Source: Anoplolepis gracilipes
Taxonomy: Eukaryota; Arthropoda; Insecta; Hymenoptera; Formicidae
Reading direction: 5' to 3'
Length of the DNA stretch: 64,000 nt
NCBI RefSeq assembly: GCF_047496725.1
Contig: NC_132970.1
Span: forward strand, 18,836,501-18,900,500
Part shown: positions 61,426-64,000 of the stretch, one piece after another
Numbering within the stretch: the first letter of the stretch is position 1
Layout: the number at the start of each line of letters is the position of its first letter
Program-made: the position numbers and the translations under genes
Notes under the pieces: generated by a model
Told to the model about the DNA's origin: nothing
The model's database searches: none
The model's input: only the letters and a program-made list of their open reading frames with translations

Positions 61426-64000
61426 TATGTAACGTATAATATTTACGCGCATATTATTTTATAACTGATTAAAGAAAACCATTTTTGGCGATTCTTAAAT
61501 CGGAGAACCAATGTCGAGAAATCCAAGTAAACCCGCGTCGCTAAGAATCAGCGATTTTGCACGTGAAGTAAATCTCGAATCTCCAGGTTGCGTTATGGCC
61601 GCGTCGGGACCAAAGCTTTTAGCGGCTCAGGTGGCACCATGTCGTCCAATAATATAACATTATTTTAGTAAAGGCGTTCTGCTAGAAACCCAGCAGAGAT
61701 TGTAACTAGCCGGATTCTGGATCCGACGGACAGCAGTAATGATAAACAACGACCCTCTTACCAACGAGTCGGTATAAGTACATTCATAGAGTTCTTTTGA
61801 ATTTTTTATCGCCATTGTGTAAATCATGTCGGTTCTTTGAGTACTTTCAACATAGGTTTTGCAACATTTTATTTCATTATAATATTACAATTTTATAATG
61901 AATAAGAGAATGTCATGATTATTTGGAATAAAGTTTCGGATTAAGTCATCTTCGATTCGAAAAGTTTATACAATTTGTATATAAAATAAAATATATATAA
62001 AATATATGTACATAAACAGTCTCTAGAAATTATCTTAAAAATAAAAAAATTTAAAAAAAGGGAAAAATAAATTTTGCTAATTTTTTTTTCCTGAAGTAAA
62101 TGGCAATTTTTTATTTAAGAAACTGACTTATTATAAAAGTTTTTAGTTTTAATTAAAAATATATAATAATATGTCTTTAATTTAAAAATAAATAAATATA
62201 TTAATATTTGCTAAACATATATAAATGCTGCTATTAAAAAAAAAGCTTTATGTGTGTGTTAAAAAAAATACCTTTCTCCGAAAAACAGTTTGTAACAAGC
62301 TTCCTCTGGTAATTGTTGCGCGATTTTCTTTTTTTTTTCTCACAGCCCCTTAACCCGACTCGATGTCTTTTCACCCTCGCTGTCCAGGTGCTTGCTTTTT
62401 AATTGGATATCTCGGATACGCTGGGGAGACATCCAAGAGACGATAAAGAAAACTCGAAAAGTGAGGTCGGGCGGCTCGCGAGGGCTCGTCAAACTGCGAA
62501 TTACCAGCCTTATTATTATCGTCCGTGGTTCTAACGCGCCACTTTTTTTTCCTTAGAGCCTTCTTACGTCTCACTCCCTCAAACGATGATAAAAAAAAAG
62601 AAAGAACGTGAAAAGCGAAGTCCTCCCTCCAGATAATAACTCGCGCCGCATTCAGTTTTTCAACGAAAAGTAGCAGTTATGAAGAGTCGGTATTATTTAT
62701 CGCACTAAACCGCCGCACTCAAAGAAACATCCCGCCTTCGCTCACAGCGAGACAACGGGGGATGCTTTAAACTAGCAAAACAGAATACGAAAATACTCGC
62801 GAAACGTGATATCAACGGATCGTAAAGTAAGTAAATGTACGCAAAGTGTAAACAAATAACAACGCAGATAAGGTTGAAGACAAATTAAGTTTTGCTTGTG
62901 TAAGTATTAAGGACGCATTTGTATGACATATATTCATATCCAAGTTATAGCACTTGAATTTATTCAACATATTTTTCATTTTACCATTTTTTCATGTTAT
63001 AATATAATATTATTCTTTATAATTACTGAAATATTCAAAAGAAAAATATCACACAATATGAAAGAAAAAAAATGCAAAAAAAAGAATTGTTTTGTTTTCT
63101 TAAATTTGAGAAAAAAATTACGTATATATTGTTGCGGGAAATGTGATAATCCTAGATACGATTTCTACACATTCTTTATATATCGTGCTTTATTTATAAC
63201 TAGCTTAATCTACTCGACGTTATTCGGGCTTTTTATATATAGAATATTAACATTTGTGAAAATGTGAAAATTGAACAATGAAATTAATTTAGTGATATAA
63301 TTTACAAATTTATTTAGTGTATTACTTTCTGCTATATTAAAAGTACATATATGTATTATTGCACTATAGTTAATTAATTATTCTAATCCTTTCCGATATA
63401 CAATATTTTTGGTTTTCCTTTCCGAGACAAAAATGAATAAATGTTTTGACTGCTCTACAAGCAAACAACATACAACAGTTGATCCGGAGAAAAGCATGGA
63501 CTTTCTTTTTATTATCACAAAGTGTCGAGGAGATAAAATCAGGGAGAGAGGGTGACATGTCTGAATTTTATGGTAGTCTATATTTTCCACAAAGTTCTAG
63601 AGAGTTACTATTGTACATGCAAAATTTGGTCTACATCAGTCCACATCATAATTTTCGGAGTTTATAGGGAAACGTACAGACAAATATTCTATATTACACA
63701 TATAATCAAGCACGAAGAACTTCTGTTTTACTTTCTATAAAGGTTATTATTGCGGGAAATGATAAATTCTCATGTATTTCGCGAAATGACTTTCACATTT
63801 TGCAAACTTCCATAGAAGAAGAATGGCACGGTCGGTTATTACATTTTCATACAAGGGTCCACGTTTTCGTCCATTATAAATTCTCATTCGCCGACTCTCG
63901 AGTAACGAAGAGCTCGACGTAATTAGCAGGGAAGCCTCGGATATGGCGGACTGCGTCGCGGCGGGATTCATTTACGAAACATCTGGAGCGACGAACGGAT

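Larger units (their letters stand above)
52501..64000. other. Distal upstream DNA, no gene recognised
   Basis: GC-richer islands lie at about 52510-53110, 53980-54640, 55000-56340, 56930-57240, 57440-57800, 58120-58800, 59220-59970, 60180-60480, 61500-61800, 62290-62800 and 63800-64000, separated by AT-rich stretches. The frames in these islands (such as 59346-59642 on + and 58496-58888 on -) lack recognisable domains. The pattern of islands matches that of intron 4 and may mark enhancers or unrecognised non-coding transcripts. The window ends inside an island. Confidence 0.45.

Noticed and set aside
1..64000. CRISPR-like arrays, tRNA and rRNA genes
   Set aside because: No regularly spaced identical repeats with unique spacers, no cloverleaf-like tRNA sequence and no ribosomal RNA segment was seen. 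The regular repeats present are microsatellites.

Overview
The window looks like insect nuclear DNA, most likely Hymenoptera and possibly an ant. The reasons are an AT-rich background broken by GC-rich islands, dense dinucleotide microsatellites, GT-AG introns of up to about 14 kb, and short inverted-repeat transposons whose ends read CAGGGTGTCC. The order is an inference. No prokaryotic features, tRNAs or rRNAs were found.

Two protein-coding genes can be supported, and they converge tail to tail. On the + strand, 2848-6318 is a small two-exon gene (or the 3' end of a larger one) for a basic, Ser/Arg-rich protein ending in a Cys-rich tail. I do not recognise it. Its 3.1 kb intron carries two inverted-repeat elements. 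On the - strand, 48665-19085 is a five-exon gene for a Senseless/Gfi-1 family transcription factor. The exons were joined by hand. All eight splice sites are GT-AG, all phases agree, and the CDS totals 1494 nt (497 codons plus stop). The protein has six C2H2 fingers at the C-terminus, an acidic then His/Pro-rich middle, and short motifs that resemble co-repressor docking sites.

Layout: 1-2844 upstream or intron of gene 1; 2848-6318 gene 1; 6319-18756 intergenic with a GC-rich patch at about 11.03-11.96 kb; 19085-48665 the sens-like gene with introns of 13.7, 0.8, 10.1 and 3.5 kb; 48666-64000 upstream of the sens-like gene. Both the 13.7 kb intron and the 15 kb upstream region alternate AT-rich filler with islands of higher GC, as expected around a developmental regulator. 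No regulatory function can be proved from sequence alone.

The most unusual structures outside the exons are: a roughly 38-bp sequence present three times within 2 kb of the last intron; a perfect 34-bp inverted repeat just upstream of the exon 4 acceptor; a 591-bp foldback built from four copies of one roughly 140-bp module; and a Tc1-like element whose transposase remnants point in opposite directions between identical terminal repeats. I saw no convincing new multi-gene system. The rest of the window is ordinary non-coding insect DNA.
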